Assembly: GCA_018136815.1 (NCBI GenBank)
Contig: CM030934.1
Coordinates: 7,152,977 to 7,216,976 of the forward strand
Origin: Isochrysis galbana
Taxonomy: Eukaryota > Haptophyta > Isochrysidales > Isochrysidaceae
Length of the DNA: 64,000 nt
Direction: 5' to 3'
Positions 30,436 through 41,095 of this stretch are shown here, one piece after another. Each line of letters begins with the position of its first letter. Within the stretch, counting starts at the first letter, position 1. The translations under genes and the position numbers were made by a program. The notes under the pieces are model-generated. The model searched no databases and was not told the DNA's origin. It saw only the letters and a program-made list of their open reading frames with translations.

Positions 30436-32823
30436 AAGGCCCCCGCAGCGCGGCGCGCGCTGCCCAAGAGGGCTTGGTGCGGGCACGCGCGGCGCCGCAA
30501 CCGCGCCAGCGAGCGTGCGCCGGAGCGAGTGTTGACGAAACTAGTTTGTTTTCGATGAGGAATGGAATTCGTCCCAAAAAGAAAAAGGCGTTTCGCTCCG
30601 GACAGAGTTTTTTTTGGGAGCGCAGCATTCAGGGCAGCAACGCCCCCCGCCCCATGGCGTCGGGCACGCGCGGCACCGCAACCGCGCCGTCATGCGCGCG
30701 CGGCGTAGCGCGGCTGTCGGCGTCGTGCGCACCCGCCTAGAGCTCTTGAAGGAATCACATGTGCTGCGTAAACGAAACATCTGAAAAAGTTTCTATGCAC
30801 ATGGCGATTAGCTTTGTTTTGTACCACTGTTGTTAATAACTAAAAAGAAAACAGATATGTCGAATAGCACCTGGTCCTCTTTTGACGGAACGCGACTTGA
30901 GGGGTGTCCGATGGGCCACCGGCCAGGGCTCCTCTGGAAGGCAGGCCAGAGGGGTCGAGATGGCCGGGCCTGTACCGGCATGGGTGCGCTGCCCACTTCC
31001 ACCGCGGCCCAGGTGGGGCCCATCGCGTTGGCGATCGTCCAGGGGCCGGAAAATGCCGGCCTCTCGCTGTACGAGACGCCCTCGTCAGCACGCCAGCTGG
31101 TGTGGGGGGGCAGCTATTCGTTGTGAGGGCTCTTTTTTGGCGTCAGGCCTCGGCTCCTGGTCTAAGGTGACCGCAGGCGCCGCGGAAGCACCCGCGCGCG
31201 GGCGCCATGTCCCCCCACTGCAGGTCGCGTTGCCAGCGCTCGAAAGGGCCTCTGGGGCCCGACTTCAGTAGGCCATAGCGAGCGTGATTTCGTCGCTCGC
31301 GGGTAGATCCCTGCGGCAAAGTAGTAGGGAATGCCGAGTAGGGCCCCAATCCACTGGGTCGAGTGTCTTAGGTGCCCTGTGAGTCTGTATGTGTGAATCT
31401 GCCCGTGGGTCGTTGAACGTCAATGACCGTAGTCTTCAACATTCGTATACAAAAAAATCGCTTTTCGCGTTCGAGTTTTTCGGTTTCAAGCTGGGGATCT
31501 ATTAGATAGCGACTGTTGTAGGTGTCTGGGCACAATAAAAAATTCTAGGATGCTAATATGACGTAGTTCCAACACTGCGAAGTCGTTGTCTTTAAAGCTA
31601 CCGGTAGTCTTCGTTGCGCCCCTTCTACCGCAAGGCGGGAGGTGGGATGACGGGCAGGGGCGAAGGCGAGAAGGCGAGCGGGACGACGGCGAAGACATGG
31701 CGAGAGCGAGCGAGTGAGAGCGAACGAGTGTGTTGGTTGTGGTTGTGTTTGTGGTTGTTGTAAGATTGCTTGTTACAACGAGGTGAGAGCGAGAGCGAGA
31801 ACGAGGAAGCGAGGAACGACTAGAGCGACAGACGAGGGCGGGGCGACGGGGACCGATGGGATACCAATCCGGTCAGACGACAACAATCACAAGACACGCA
31901 CACTCAACCTTCACTTTCACCCAACATCTCCCTACACCTACACTAACACTAACATATCTTTCCCCACTTGAGCGGGGAAACACAGAAGGAAGGAAACAAG
32001 GAAGAGAAAGCCGAAGAGAGAGCGACGATGCGACGGAAGAGCCGACTGCGAACGGCGGTTAAAGCGAGCGAATATGTGGAAAGTAAGGAGGGAATCTATC
32101 TACTTACATGAAAACGAAAGAAGCGAGGGGATAGGCTTCGCGCTGGGCGGAAAGTCCTCAGCCACAGACACCTACAACGAGAGCGAGAACGCGCGCGGGA
32201 AAACGACAACAAGGAGGGACCAAGGCGAGAGCAAGGCTCAAGGTGCGAAGATGCGAGACAGGCTACAAATACAAAGGGGCGCAACAAGCAAGGAGCGATG
32301 GGCGAGTTACGAGTAAAGAGTTCTACACGTAACGAGTAAAACTCCGCGGCGACCAAGCGCGAAGAGGCACGAAGTAGCACGAAGGTCCGAGGTCGATCGC
32401 GGATGCGATACCCCCCTGCTAGAATCGAGCGTCCTCGCGAGGTAAGATCTTTTACCTTCTGCGTGCGCGGTTTGCTTGTGGAAAAGCTAGAGCCTCTCCA
32501 GACCGTGAGATCGTGTCATAACCCATGATAAATGATAAAGTATGAGGCATTCTCTACGTCTTGCGACCATGGGGAACACAGCGAAGTAGCCGTTGCAAAA
32601 GATGACAGCAGCTAGCGTGAGCAGCACCGCAAGCTGTTGGTTTTTTCACACTAGGTTAAAACGGCAAGCAGTTACGCCACGAAGACATGCATCGACCACC
32701 TCGAAACGTCCCTCCGCTTCCAACCCCGACGGCAACAATTGGTCACAAAACGAGAAGGCGGCAGTCAGCTTCTCTACTTAGTGCTGCATCTCCGTCTGCA
32801 CACGTCGGGAGATATTATCAGTG
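30436..32823. other. Intergenic, repeats and GA-rich low complexity
   Basis: No gene supported. Contents: an imperfect direct repeat of GGGCACGCGCGGC followed by CGCAACCGCGCC at 30477 and 30660; dispersed repeat C on the minus strand (30858-30902); and a low-complexity GAGCGAGA-type stretch at 31700-31840 continuing irregularly to about 32300. Confidence 0.5.
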
Positions 32824-33415
32824 TTAAAGCATGCTTGGGATCCCGTCCTTGATGGCAAACCTCTTCCCTGTCTCCGGACATACGAGCGTTCCAGTCACAA
32901 TCTCAATCTCCAAAAGAATATGGTGCAGCGCTTGCAGGAACTCCTCGTTAGTGGCATAGTCTTCGGGCAACGCCGCTGGCAGCTTGCTATCGACATTTAA
33001 CTGCAGCAGAGACAGATGCAAGTGACTCACAGAGCGGGACGCTGGCTGGCGCGCGCCACCAGGCAGTGGACTGCGATCCGGCTGCACAGCGCCTACGCCC
33101 ACGTCCAGAGCTAAGCTACGTGGCGCGCCTACTCACGCTCGCGACCGTATCGATTAGCGCCTTATACTCGATCTTGGCCACCATGCGCGCCGTAAATTCC
33201 GCGTTGAACTCCGCCTCCACCTCCTCCATCTGCTCGACCTCAATGCGGAGCGGAAAGCCATTGTGTGTGCCGGGCGACATGAGGATGTTGTGTGTGAGCA
33301 GCTGATACGGCAGCGGGGATCGGCGCGCGCGAGTGAGGGCGGGCGGCGGGCGGCGGGCGGCGGGCGGCGGGCGGCGGGCGGCGCTGAGCGGGCGGCGGCG
33401 GCGGCGCGCCTTCAT
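32824..33415 (-). CDS. TRM112: TRM112-like methyltransferase activator
   Basis: CDS is complement(join(32824..33000, 33137..33301, 33410..33415)), 115 residues, all introns phase 0. The product starts M-K-LLTHNILMSP. It continues GFPLRIEVEQMEEVEAEFN, FTARMVAKIEYKALIDTV, EEFLQALHHILLEIEIVTG and TLVCPETGKRFAIKDGIP, ending at ML. This matches the TRMT112/Trm112 zinc-ribbon-like cofactor that activates tRNA, rRNA and release-factor methyltransferases in cytosol and nucleus. The first coding exon would be only ATGAAG, followed by a 108-base GC-AG intron filled with GGGCGGC heptamers. Without it the next frame has no LLTHN-adjacent Met. Intron 2 (136 bases) is GTGAGT-CAG. Length is normal for the family. 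Confidence 0.9.
33336..33386. repeat. GGGCGGC heptamer repeat inside TRM112 intron 1
   Basis: About six tandem copies of GGGCGGC between the tiny first coding exon and exon 2 of TRM112, followed by related GGCGGC triplets to 33407. Confidence 0.85.
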
Positions 33416-34282
33416 CGGGGCGGGCGGGCGGCGCGGCGGCGACGCGCTGCGCACGGCCGCGCGCGAGACGGCGGGGACAAGAAGTTAGCGACAAGAAGCA
33501 AAATAATCTCCTTGAAAGAGAAATGGGACAATGGGACATTAGAAAGGAACTCTGAAAATAAAAACCAGCGGGCTACTACAAGTGGTGGATATCAGATGTA
33601 TGACATCATACTCAGTTCCATGGCGAGTGTCATATGACGGTATGACAGAACAACCAAGCGCGGAAGAAGGCCTTACGTACGTCGTACGTGCACACACAAT
33701 AGGCAAAGGCAGAAGGGAGTTTGTGGTTTGTGGTTTGTGGTATGTGGCTGCGGGGCTGCGGGGAGTGTGAGTGAGATTCAAAAACCCAAGCGACCACAAT
33801 ACAGATATGGTGCCTGCCGGGAAGGATCGGATGCATACTACCACATCCAGTGCTGTTTTGCTTGTCATCGGTGCCATGTGCCATACACGGTAGCTCAATC
33901 GTTAATGGTACTGGAGAGTTTCGGTTTGTTGGGTTTTGCGTTTTGTTTTTGGCACGACTTGTGATTTTGATTTTGCGAGTTTTGCACCTCTGAAAAGGTA
34001 GTGTAAGTGTAACCTTCTCCCATGCATGCTACAATGATTGGATATTTTGAGTCTGACCAGTCAAATTTTTTTGCTCCTATGACCCCCCGGCCCTAACACC
34101 AGCACCCCAAACTCAATTTTTAGTCATATACGAGGGTTAAGCATTTTCAACGAGTACAGGCACGATTATTTGTACTCTCTCATGCTCGTCGCGCGACCGA
34201 GCGAGAGGGCAAGAGAGAGGGCGAGGGAGAGGGCGAGGGAGGGCGAGAGGGCGGCGGCGGCGGGCCGACCGCGCGCGCCTGC
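33416..34282. other. Intergenic between divergent TRM112 and GtrA-like genes
   Basis: A shared upstream region for a minus-strand and a plus-strand gene. It has GTTTGTGGTTTGTGG repeats (33720-33750) and a GAGGGC/GAGAGGGC low-complexity tract at 34190-34260 immediately before the plus-strand start. No gene is seen. Confidence 0.5.
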
Positions 34283-35282
34283 ATGGCCGGCTGGGCGCAG
34301 TGCGAGGGGTCCTCATCGTCGGAAGTGCCGCTCGCCGATCGGTGCTATGTGTGCGGCCACCGTCCGCCGCGTGCGCTATGGTTCGCCCTCTCGGGCGGTG
34401 TGGGTAACACCTTCCAGATGGTGGTGGACAGGCTGCTCGTGCAGTTGCTGCCGAAGGACGAGTGGTGGGTGCCCACCACTTGCTGGACCGTCTCGTACGC
34501 CGCGTCGGTTACCGTCCGGCTCAGGGTGCGCCCTACATCGCCGGCCCGACCGCCCCCGTCACACGTCCTGAGACTGCTTGCCCCCATCTAGGGCCTCCCT
34601 GCTCGTCCGCCCGCCCGCCCCACAGTCGCACGAGCTGCTCGTCTTTGGTCCACACCCGGACCGCAAGCACTCATGCATGCTCACCTACGTCAAGACGTAC
34701 GCCGCTTATGCGAGCACTATTGCCGTCTCGACGGTGCTCAACCTGTGGCTCGTCGCCGCCTTGGCACTTTCGCACGAGTTGGCGCTGGTGCTTACTACAG
34801 CCGTTTCAGTGGTGTGGTCGTATTACGCGCTGGCCTTGAGCTGGCGCGGGATGCGCCTGACTCGAGAGTGTAGTGATATGTCGGCCAGGTATGCACCGCT
34901 TGAAGCGTCTTCGCCGAAGTCCCAAGGCAGCACGCAAATCGTGGCGGACGACGAGGGACGAGCACCTTTCCTTTTCCTCCATTCAAGCCGCTTTGCAGCA
35001 ATGGGGTTGGGTAGCGAGAGCGGCGGCGACCTGATGCGCCGCTTATTGGCTCCGCCGGGGATACCAGACCAAAGAGATGACCGCAAAGACGAGAATGAGG
35101 AGGAGGGTATCGAGCTTGAGGATTCGCAGGGATACAGCAGTCCACCAGCGCATCCACAAGGGTCTCTATTGCCGCAGCCGCATGCGAAAGCCCGCGCTTC
35201 TTCTCCTGTCCGATTTGTGAGAACCTCATCTCCAAGCGCGACACAAATGCCCGTTTGGGATGATGCTCTAGAGAACGGATAG
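34283..35282 (+). CDS. Four-helix membrane protein, GtrA-like
   Basis: CDS is join(34283..34525, 34626..35282), 299 residues. The 100-base intron has a GTGCGC donor and CACAG acceptor, phase 0. The N-terminus has a CYVCG pair. Then come ALWFALSGGVGNTFQMVVD, WWVPTTCWTVSYAASVTVRL, AYASTIAVSTVLNLWLVAAL and ALVLTTAVSVVWSYYALAL. These are four hydrophobic segments with the small-residue and N/W-x-x pattern of the GtrA-like fold, which acts in export or flipping of lipid-linked sugars. The last 150 residues are a polar, Ser/Pro/Glu-rich tail (EEEGIELED) likely facing the cytosol. Family assignment rests on topology and weak motifs; the gene model itself is firmer. Confidence 0.65.
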
Positions 35283-35959
35283 CAAGTCATGACGAACCAA
35301 TGACAATTAACCATGCTTGCACTCGGTGGGTGGTAGGTAGACCTTCCGCCATTACCATGTCATCGTCTTATCATCTCACGTTGTCAAGGGGGTGACAACA
35401 TGGTTGCGTAACGTGCATGCATGGCCATGCGTGCCTGGCGATATATGGTATGTGTAGTGAGCTGTCATCAAAAAAGAGAAAATGCGATGGGCGGTTGGAG
35501 GTGGAAATGTTCAGGTTCATATTGCGAGATTCGCCGCTTTTGTCCTTTGTATTGGCGTCCCTCGTGGCTCGACTCGTTCGAGTTCGAGTTTTACCCGCAA
35601 CTCCTTTGTCCGTATTACGGATACGTTCGTTATGGATACGTCCAATGTATGTATTCTAACCTCTTTATGCTTATACTGAACTTTATTTCCCTCATGCACT
35701 TGGGTGCATCCCACATGCACCTAGTGCATATTGAGCTATTGATATTGCGCTCGCGCGTGTTAAGATGCTGTTCCCCGGCGCATAGCCGCCCATGTGCCCA
35801 TATGAAGGGCCGCCCAGGTTCGAGCAACGCTGCGCGAGCAGCCCAGCCATCACCGGTCACCGGTCACCGAGGAAGGGAGAAGGGGCCGTTGTCTGGCTCA
35901 TAGCCATAGCCATGAATGCTACACAACTACACAAATAAAAGGCTAACGTAGCAGGCGCA
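35283..35959. other. Intergenic, no feature seen
   Basis: Moderately AT-rich sequence downstream of the GtrA-like gene. GGTCACCGGTCACC near 35850 and a GTGCAT-type inverted pair near 35700-35730 are the only visible structures. Confidence 0.45.
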
Positions 35960-36277
35960 TGCCCAGTTAGTGGACCGCCTCCTTGCTGGGTTGCTGGGCA
36001 AGCTGGTGGGCAGTGGAGCTCTGCTGCAATCTGATCCCCATGCGGTGGTCGAGCATGGCTGCCGTGGTGTGTATGGCACAGGCTATCGGCCGTGTGGCGG
36101 GATGGGGATCGCACACACCTGCCTGGCCTTTGAAGTCCGAAGGAGGGCATGGCTGCTCCTAGTGGCCTATAGTGGGCATGACGAATTGTGATGGCCCATA
36201 GGGCCTGAGGGCAATGAGGAAGGGACCAAGCCGGCGGCAAGCGCGGCTGAGGAGACGACTTCGGAGACGCTGACGGG
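35960..36277 (+). repeat. Dispersed GC-rich repeat G copy plus repeat F copy 2
   Basis: 35960-36180 has the order GCATGGCTG, CGGCCGTGTGGCG, GATGGGGATCGC, ACACCTGCCTGGCC seen more divergently at 49110-49230. 36187-36277 is nearly identical to 26697-26789 (repeat F). The two repeats are adjacent here. Confidence 0.6.
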
Positions 36278-36740
36278 CTGAGGCTGAGGCCCGTCAGCAG
36301 AGGAAGGCGGGCAAGCGGGCTTGGGCGAGGGCGAGGGCGAGGACGGCGGCGAGAGCGACATGGAACGAGCGGCGAGAGGCGAGGGTGAATGAGAGGAGGG
36401 CTGTGATGGCAGGGGCTGGCGAGGCGAGGTGAGTTTGTAGGGTCTGAGTGTTACGAGAGCGCGAGAGCGACGAGAACGAGAGCGACGGATGACGACTGAC
36501 GACAGGACGACGGACAGAGACACCCAGGAAAACACCCCGACTCTCGCCCCACGACTTTCTCACATAACTCGACTGAGATCAAACCCAAACACTCCGATCA
36601 GACAACGACGGACTACGATCAAAGGGCGATCTGCCGGCGATCTTGTCTGGAACGGGATATCGCACCATAACGGAAACGAGAGGCAATCTTGCTACGCAGG
36701 ATTCCAAGAGACCTACCGAATAAGACGAGAGAAGTGCGAT
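36278..36740. other. Low-complexity GAGGGC/GAGAGC region
   Basis: GCGAGGGCGAGG and GAGAGCGACGAG low-complexity runs, then nondescript sequence. Open frames are compositional artefacts; no gene is supported. Confidence 0.5.
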
Positions 36741-36744
36741 GTGC

Positions 36745-37050
36745 CTAAGGGGGAAATACGATGAGATTGCAAATTAAACCTGATTGCCCCCAGAAGCAGA
36801 TAAAGAAGCGCAGGGAAGATAGCAAATTAAACCTATTTGCTATTTGCGAGGCGCCTGGGAGGAAGAAAGAAAGGTGGGGAAACTTCCTTTTCCTTTCTCT
36901 TTCGAGAGAAAGAGAGAGGGCGCTCCACAACCCACGATCCCATGCATCCAAGCGAAGCTTTTGACCGAGAACGAGAGAAAGCAGAGAATTATAACGATAA
37001 ATGCCGAACGACGAAGAGAAGCCTAACGAGTGCCGATTCGCGAATGCGAA
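36745..37050 (-). repeat. Dispersed repeat B, copy 2
   Basis: The reverse complement of this stretch aligns along its length with 4140-4465, with small indels (for example the AAAAGTCAAAAG duplication present only in copy 1). The sequence just beyond, CCAAGTATAAACTTAGTTGG near 37118, belongs to the AACTAAGTTTA palindrome type also found at 49470, 59090 and 63700. Confidence 0.7.
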
Positions 37051-37598
37051 AGGGCAAGGGGGCGCCCGCAGCGGGGTGGCTAGGTGACAAGAGGAGACCG
37101 TCGGCGCACTCTTTCGCAACCAAGTATAAACTTAGTTGGCCGTGATGGCGATGATGATGATACAGCACCATAGGTAACAGTAACAGGTCACCGTTGCTGA
37201 TCTTGCTAAACTTAAACTTGCTAGTTTCTAGTTTCTAGTTTGTTGCTAGACCTTGCGATGAAAAAGGAGTTTTGCAGTTCGCGTACGTTTGTCCAGTTTG
37301 CAAGTGGCTTCACTAGCCTCGCGAGAATACGAGTGCAACAATGATAGCAATTCGCAATGCTCAATCGCATCGCGAACGCAGTGTGTAGATATTGTAATTA
37401 ACTACTACAGGATCCGGCAACCCGTCTCGCTTTCTCTCCCTTGTGCACTCACTTGGTATCCGCAGCGCTGTGGAGCAACTTAGGATAGTAATCCATCATC
37501 GCCACACTGGGATACCCGGAGTAGTCAACGAAGCTGGCGCTGGGCCCTGCATGGCGTCGTAACTCCACCATTCATTGATGGGGACACCAACTTGGGTC
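37051..37598. other. Intergenic, no gene seen
   Basis: Contains the CAACCAAGTATAAACTTAG palindromic motif near 37118 and AAACTTGCTAGTTTCTAG repeats near 37210. It presumably includes the 3' end of the lumen-protein transcript. Confidence 0.45.
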
Positions 37599-37955
37599 TC
37601 ACTTCTTCACCGCCAGCGGCAGGCACTTCGGCTTGCACTCCGCCATGGCCTCGTCCCGTGGCTTCACCTCGACCTGCGCTATACCCTTGGCGATTTTGGT
37701 CGCCTCATACACGCATTTGCTGATGCAGTCGTTGTATGCCTTCCCCTTGTCAGCTGCTGCCACAGGGCGCGGCGCGGAGCCAGCTGAGAAGACGGCCGCA
37801 GTTGCGCCAAGCAGAATGGCGCGGCGTTGGCTCGCGGCGGAGCACACGGGGGTGGTGGAAACGCGTGTGGCCTCCCATAGCGGGCCGACCGACAGCCCGG
37901 AGGGTTGGAAGGCGGCCGCCGCGGTGAGGACAACGGCTGCGAGCATCGGCGCCAT
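37599..37955 (-). CDS. Predicted thylakoid-lumen protein with twin CX3C motif
   Basis: Intronless, 118 residues from the Met at 37955; longer upstream frame lacks a signal. Residues 1-15 form a signal peptide ending AAAA followed by F16, the Phe that marks secondary-plastid transit peptides in heterokonts and haptophytes. A transit region follows. Then come a twin-arginine (RR44-45) and a hydrophobic ILLGATAAVFSAG segment ending VAAAD, as in Tat-targeted lumen precursors. The mature part is about 50 residues with C77-x3-C81 and C107-x3-C111, which could form a helical hairpin with two disulphides. Localisation is a strong inference from the tripartite presequence. Function is unknown; small CX3C lumen proteins often act in photosystem assembly or redox. 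Confidence 0.75.
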   Translation of the reverse strand: MAPMLAAVVLTAAAAFQPSGLSVGPLWEATRVSTTPVCSAASQRRAILLGATAAVFSAGSAPRPVAAADKGKAYNDCISKCVYEATKIAKGIAQVEVKPRDEAMAECKPKCLPLAVKK

Positions 37956-40900
37956 TCGATCGATCGGTCGGCAGAGCGCAGCGAGAGGAGCTACAGCTTG
38001 TATGTACCAGGGGGGGGGGGCGAGGGAGCGGACGGCAAAAGGGTACAACATCGGTCCTCCTGCTAGAGTAGGGAGTAGTAAGTAGTAAGGCTGTGAACAC
38101 CCACCGGCCATACCAAACATGTTTCAACCTGGTAGTGGCCCACACCTACATAGACTGGTAGTGTTAGTGGACCATAGCAACATAGACTGGGAGTGTTAGT
38201 GGCGAAAGTGGTGGGTGATAACATGTTAACACTGTTAACACTGTTAACACGTTAACACCTTACTGCTAGTTGGCCCCGGCCAGGTTTTCGCGTCTGACTT
38301 GCCCAAATTTCTTTCGAAAATTTCGGTGTTTTTGCACTGATTTTCGGGCAGGCTTGCCCTAATTCTCGCGAAATTTTTGTTTTTATTCGAGGTTCGAGCG
38401 AGCCCCACCGGGTCGGCCACCGGCCACCCTGCCGCCACCGGCAACCGGCAACGAGCAACGAGCGAGGTGTTACGCGTTACGCGCGCGTGCCATAGTATGC
38501 TAGTATGCTCAATAGAGTATAGAGTTCAGGCATGCAAACAACAGTTAGTGAGGCAACACACAACACAATTAACGCTAACGCATCGAGAGCGCACACAGAA
38601 ACTACCAAAACGATCGCGCTCGTCAACCGATCAACCCACTACCCACTTATTGCTTATTGAAGCAGTGCCGCCTCGCGCACGGCTGCGCCGTGCTCGATCC
38701 TCCCTTGTCGTACTGTCCGCCTGCTCATGCCCATCCTCCCTTGCCGCACGCACAGAGGCACAGAGGCCTCCATCAAGTCGTCCGAGTCCGAGTTGAGGCG
38801 GTGGGGGCCAAAAAAAAACTCTTTTGTCCGTTACTTCGGAGAGCAAGCAAGCTGCAAGCTGCGAGCTGCGAGTGAGAGGTGGAGGGGGGTGACGAGGGCT
38901 CTCAGCTGCCAGAATGCCACAAGGTGGGCTTGCACTGCTTGCCCCTGCCTGCATGTCGCCCTACCACTGCACAATCACCCTTATCCCTTATTTATGCCTT
39001 ATGCCGCTCGTGGCTCGCGGCTCTCCGTTTGGGGCAGCTGCATTGCTGCATCATCAGTCATCATGTGCTTGCGCGTGCGACGCGGCGAGTGAGTCACACA
39101 GCTGAGCTTGCTGCCCTTGCCAAGAAGCACAAGTTGATCATCGGGACATGAACGCATGTAGCATTTAGCAGGGAGGTGCTGCAATGGTGGGCTTCAAATA
39201 ACTCGAAATTTCCGACATGGATCTCTCGCGGCGAGGATCGCATTTTGTCTCAGCCCAAATTCTGCATGTTGTGAACGGGTGTTTTCATTGTTATTGCAGT
39301 GTATGTTTGGTGCCTCCTTGGCGGATCAAGTGGAGGCGTCAGTGTTATTGCGATTCAATTGCCACCAGCGGCAGCGGATGAAAGTTCCGGCATCGAGCGA
39401 AGATGTAGATGGTGATTTGTGATTTGTTACCCTGGTGTGCCGAGGTGTATCAAGATAGATGTGTGCATGGCCCATGATCTATCTATATCTATGTATTATC
39501 AAGCAAAATGAGATGTGAGTAGGATTCTGGTTTCATATTTCGTGCTAGTGAGCTAGTGAGGGCGTGCATGCATGCTGCGGCCGACAGAGCCGGAGTTAGC
39601 CTCAACCAAGCCGTGTCGTCAATCATAGCTCACTGTGGCGAGGGAGGTGAGAATGAGGTGGTTGTGTTGGTGGATGTGTGGACTGGGTGAGGCTGTTGTG
39701 AGGCTTGGGTTGTGTGGTGTGTGGAGGGAGAGGGAGGGCGCGACGGGGGTGAGGAAGCGCCTTGATAAGTCCTGTTACATGGTGTGAGAGCGGGATCGGG
39801 AGACATGGCAGCGAGTGGAACGGAGTGGAGCACACCAGAGACAACACGAGGGGGCGCTTCCGGGCGAGCGCGCCAGAAACAAGAGGACGAGGCTAAAAAA
39901 CCAGACCGGGACGACGGGGAAAAGAAAACACGGGGAAACTCTAGGAACAGAGGAAAGACTAATGGAACGAAGGGGAGAGCCGGGCGTCGGATGGGGGAGA
40001 GACAAGGGGCGAGCGCGGGGGGGCTCCGAGCCTCGCGGGCCGAGGGAACAAAAAGGAACCGCTGGGGTTTCACGGAAGGAGGGAAGGAAGGGATCCCGGC
40101 TGGAGCTGCATGCGAAGGAACCGGGGGAGAGGGGCGGAAGGGGAGACACGCTCTAAGAATAGAGTGTGTCTGGGACGCTCCTCTTTGCATGTGAGGGATG
40201 GACAGGGGGAGGAGAGAGAGAGAGGGCAGAGAAGGGGAAGGGGAAGGCGAAAGGGCTGGTGGAGAAAGAGTGGAGGGGGATGGGGGTAGAGGGGATGAGC
40301 TTGGAGAGGTGGGACGCCGGGCGACCGGGCGACGACGCGGCGAAGGTATAGTTATGTGCTATTATAATACTAGATTGTGGATATTTCTTGAGATATTTGG
40401 GTGTGTGGGTTGGATATTTTTTGGATATATTTCATGGATATTTGGGCAAAATTTTGTGGATATCCTGGCCTACCTCTAGTCTCTGCAGGGCCTGCTGGGA
40501 CATCTTCACCTGCGTCTTCACCTGCGCGTCGGCGTGCGGCATCGGCGTGCGGCATCGGCCAGCGGCTCAGTGCAGCCGCCGATATTCCCAGTTGTAATTA
40601 TTTTTTATTCACTTACTAAGTTAAATAGTAGACTGCTTCTCCTAGTCCCTAGCCTTGACGGGGCCGGACCCCTGAAACCGATGAAAAAGGAAAAAGGATA
40701 GAAGGGTGGAAGGGAAGGAGAAGGAGGTGGAGCGTAGGGGAAAAGGGGCGGTGTCGGTAGGGAGGTAATTATAACTAGCCTTTAGTAGGTGTTAGCCCAG
40801 AATCCTCGGAACCTTTCTTTTATCTTTATCTGGCGTCTCACTCTGGCTAGACTTATTAGGCGCGCGTCTACTAGCCCGTCAGACTAAGGTTCCATCCACG

Positions 40901-41095
40901 TTCATCATCTACAAATTAGAAGGACCCCACCTACATTTCAGCTGAAGCGGAAGGAAGCGGAAAACCACAGTTTGTCGGACTTCCCTCTATTTGGAAACCA
41001 TTCCGAGAATCTAGGAACCATTCCGAGAATATTCTAGCGCTCTGCCTAGGCAGGTGGTGCATGTCCATTGGCGCGGCGCCCAGCTCGATGCGGCC
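37956..41095. other. 3.1-kb intergenic region with assorted repeats
   Basis: No supported gene; frames on both strands at 39.6-40.2 kb are biased composition only. Contents: repeated TACATAGACTGG...GTGTTAGTGG pair (38148-38200); GTTAACACTGTTAACAC palindromic tandem (38225-38262); an imperfect inverted region of AAATTTC/GAAATTT (38300-38375); GGATATTT repeats (40378-40462); and at 40675-40830 a match to the TIR element of 58.9-59.4 kb (ACCGATGAAAAAG, GGGCGGTGTC, TAGTAGGTGTTAGCCCAGAA). Confidence 0.5.
40675..40830 (+). repeat. Repeat H partial copy
   Basis: Aligns with the reverse complement of 58938-59070: CTGAAACCGATGAAAAAG, AAAGGGGCGGTGTC, GGGAGGTAA, TAGTAGGTGT, AGCCCAGAATC. Only one terminal half is present here. 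Confidence 0.6.

Noticed and set aside
39630-40194. Overlapping 136-186 codon frames on both strands
   Set aside because: Biased Pro/Ser or Arg/Gly composition, no motif and no splice context.
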